Shown one piece after another: positions 37,857-37,963 of a stretch of 37,963 nucleotides of DNA. Made by a program: the position numbers and the translations under genes. This DNA is from an uncultured Acidobacteriota bacterium (GTDB lineage Bacteria; Acidobacteriota; Blastocatellia; RBC074). The stretch lies in contig CAIOZW010000163.1 in NCBI GenBank assembly GCA_903862855.1, forward strand, positions 1 to 37,963, given 5' to 3'. The notes below the pieces were generated by a model. The model did not search any database. It was not told where the DNA came from and was given only the letters and a program-made list of their open reading frames with translations. Position 1 is the first letter of the stretch. Each line of letters begins with the position of its first letter.

Positions 37857-37963
37857 ATGCCGCGAAAAGCGACCCGTAAATCAAATCCGATCAATGATCT
37901 CGACCTGGAACGGTGGAAAGAGTACGACGATATTCTGACCGATTCACTCTGGTTCTTTCCGGA
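37857..37963 (+). CDS. Probable site-specific DNA methyltransferase, N-terminal fragment cut by window edge
   Basis: 35 codons from the ATG at 37857 to the right edge, frame open. After a basic start, the segment DLDLERWKEYDDILTDSLWF resembles, from memory, the N-terminus of a family of N4/N6-type DNA methyltransferases in which a DSLW motif is followed by a domain with DPFxGSGTT. That catalytic part lies outside the window, so the call is tentative. There is no strong ribosome site; the start is 54 bp after prmC. Confidence 0.5.
   Translation, partial: MPRKATRKSNPINDLDLERWKEYDDILTDSLWFFP

Overview
This window is a piece of bacterial chromosome, most likely from an Acidobacteriota member (Blastocatellia-like). 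That assignment is an inference from three things: a secreted protein carrying the Solibacter-type TIGR03437 domain (minus strand, 5869-8997), a planctomycete/acidobacterial-type cytochrome + DUF1549 protein, and a DUF5777-type beta-barrel protein. Base composition looks moderately GC-rich by eye, with GATC strongly over-represented in coding DNA. I see no rRNA, tRNA, CRISPR array, insertion sequence or prophage. The region reads as mostly housekeeping chromosome with some lineage-specific genes.

Left part (1-9 kb). A cytochrome-c/DUF1549 protein runs off the left edge on the minus strand. A plus-strand row follows: a HerA-type ATPase, truA and queG (two tRNA-modification genes overlapping by 4 bp), then a zinc-ribbon protein kinase homologue that has lost key catalytic residues. 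Only 5 bp past its stop lies the stop of a large secreted multidomain adhesin-like protein on the minus strand.

Centre-left (9-17.4 kb). The minus strand carries endonuclease IV, a zinc-ribbon/BON/coiled-coil membrane protein, an SDR oxidoreductase and a dienelactone hydrolase, plausibly co-transcribed. A divergent plus-strand pair encodes a crotonase and a haem-motif/beta-barrel protein. After a bidirectional terminator come a SYLF lipid-binding protein and nagA on the minus strand.

Centre (17.4-24.5 kb). A long AT-rich leader with a strong palindrome and 13-bp tandem repeats precedes a complete three-gene type-I-secretion-like operon (ABC, HlyD, TolC) with no recognisable substrate beside it. 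cstA (peptide/pyruvate-type transporter) follows on the minus strand.

Right part (24.7-38 kb). The genes are a stand-alone methylmalonyl-CoA mutase catalytic subunit, prfB with a programmed +1 frameshift, ftsK, an intergenic cluster of DnaA-box-like sequences, an orphan hexulose-phosphate-synthase-like enzyme, a small membrane protein, a DUF47-pit phosphate-uptake pair, rpmE, a DUF1385 membrane protein, prfA, prmC and the first codons of a probable DNA methyltransferase. Translation termination is well represented: RF1, RF2 and the methyltransferase (PrmC) that modifies the GGQ loop of both lie within about 11 kb.

The features most worth following up are the zinc-ribbon pseudokinase, the DnaA-box cluster between ftsK and the HPS-like gene, the haem-motif/beta-barrel fusion, and the substrate-less type I secretion operon with its unusual leader.
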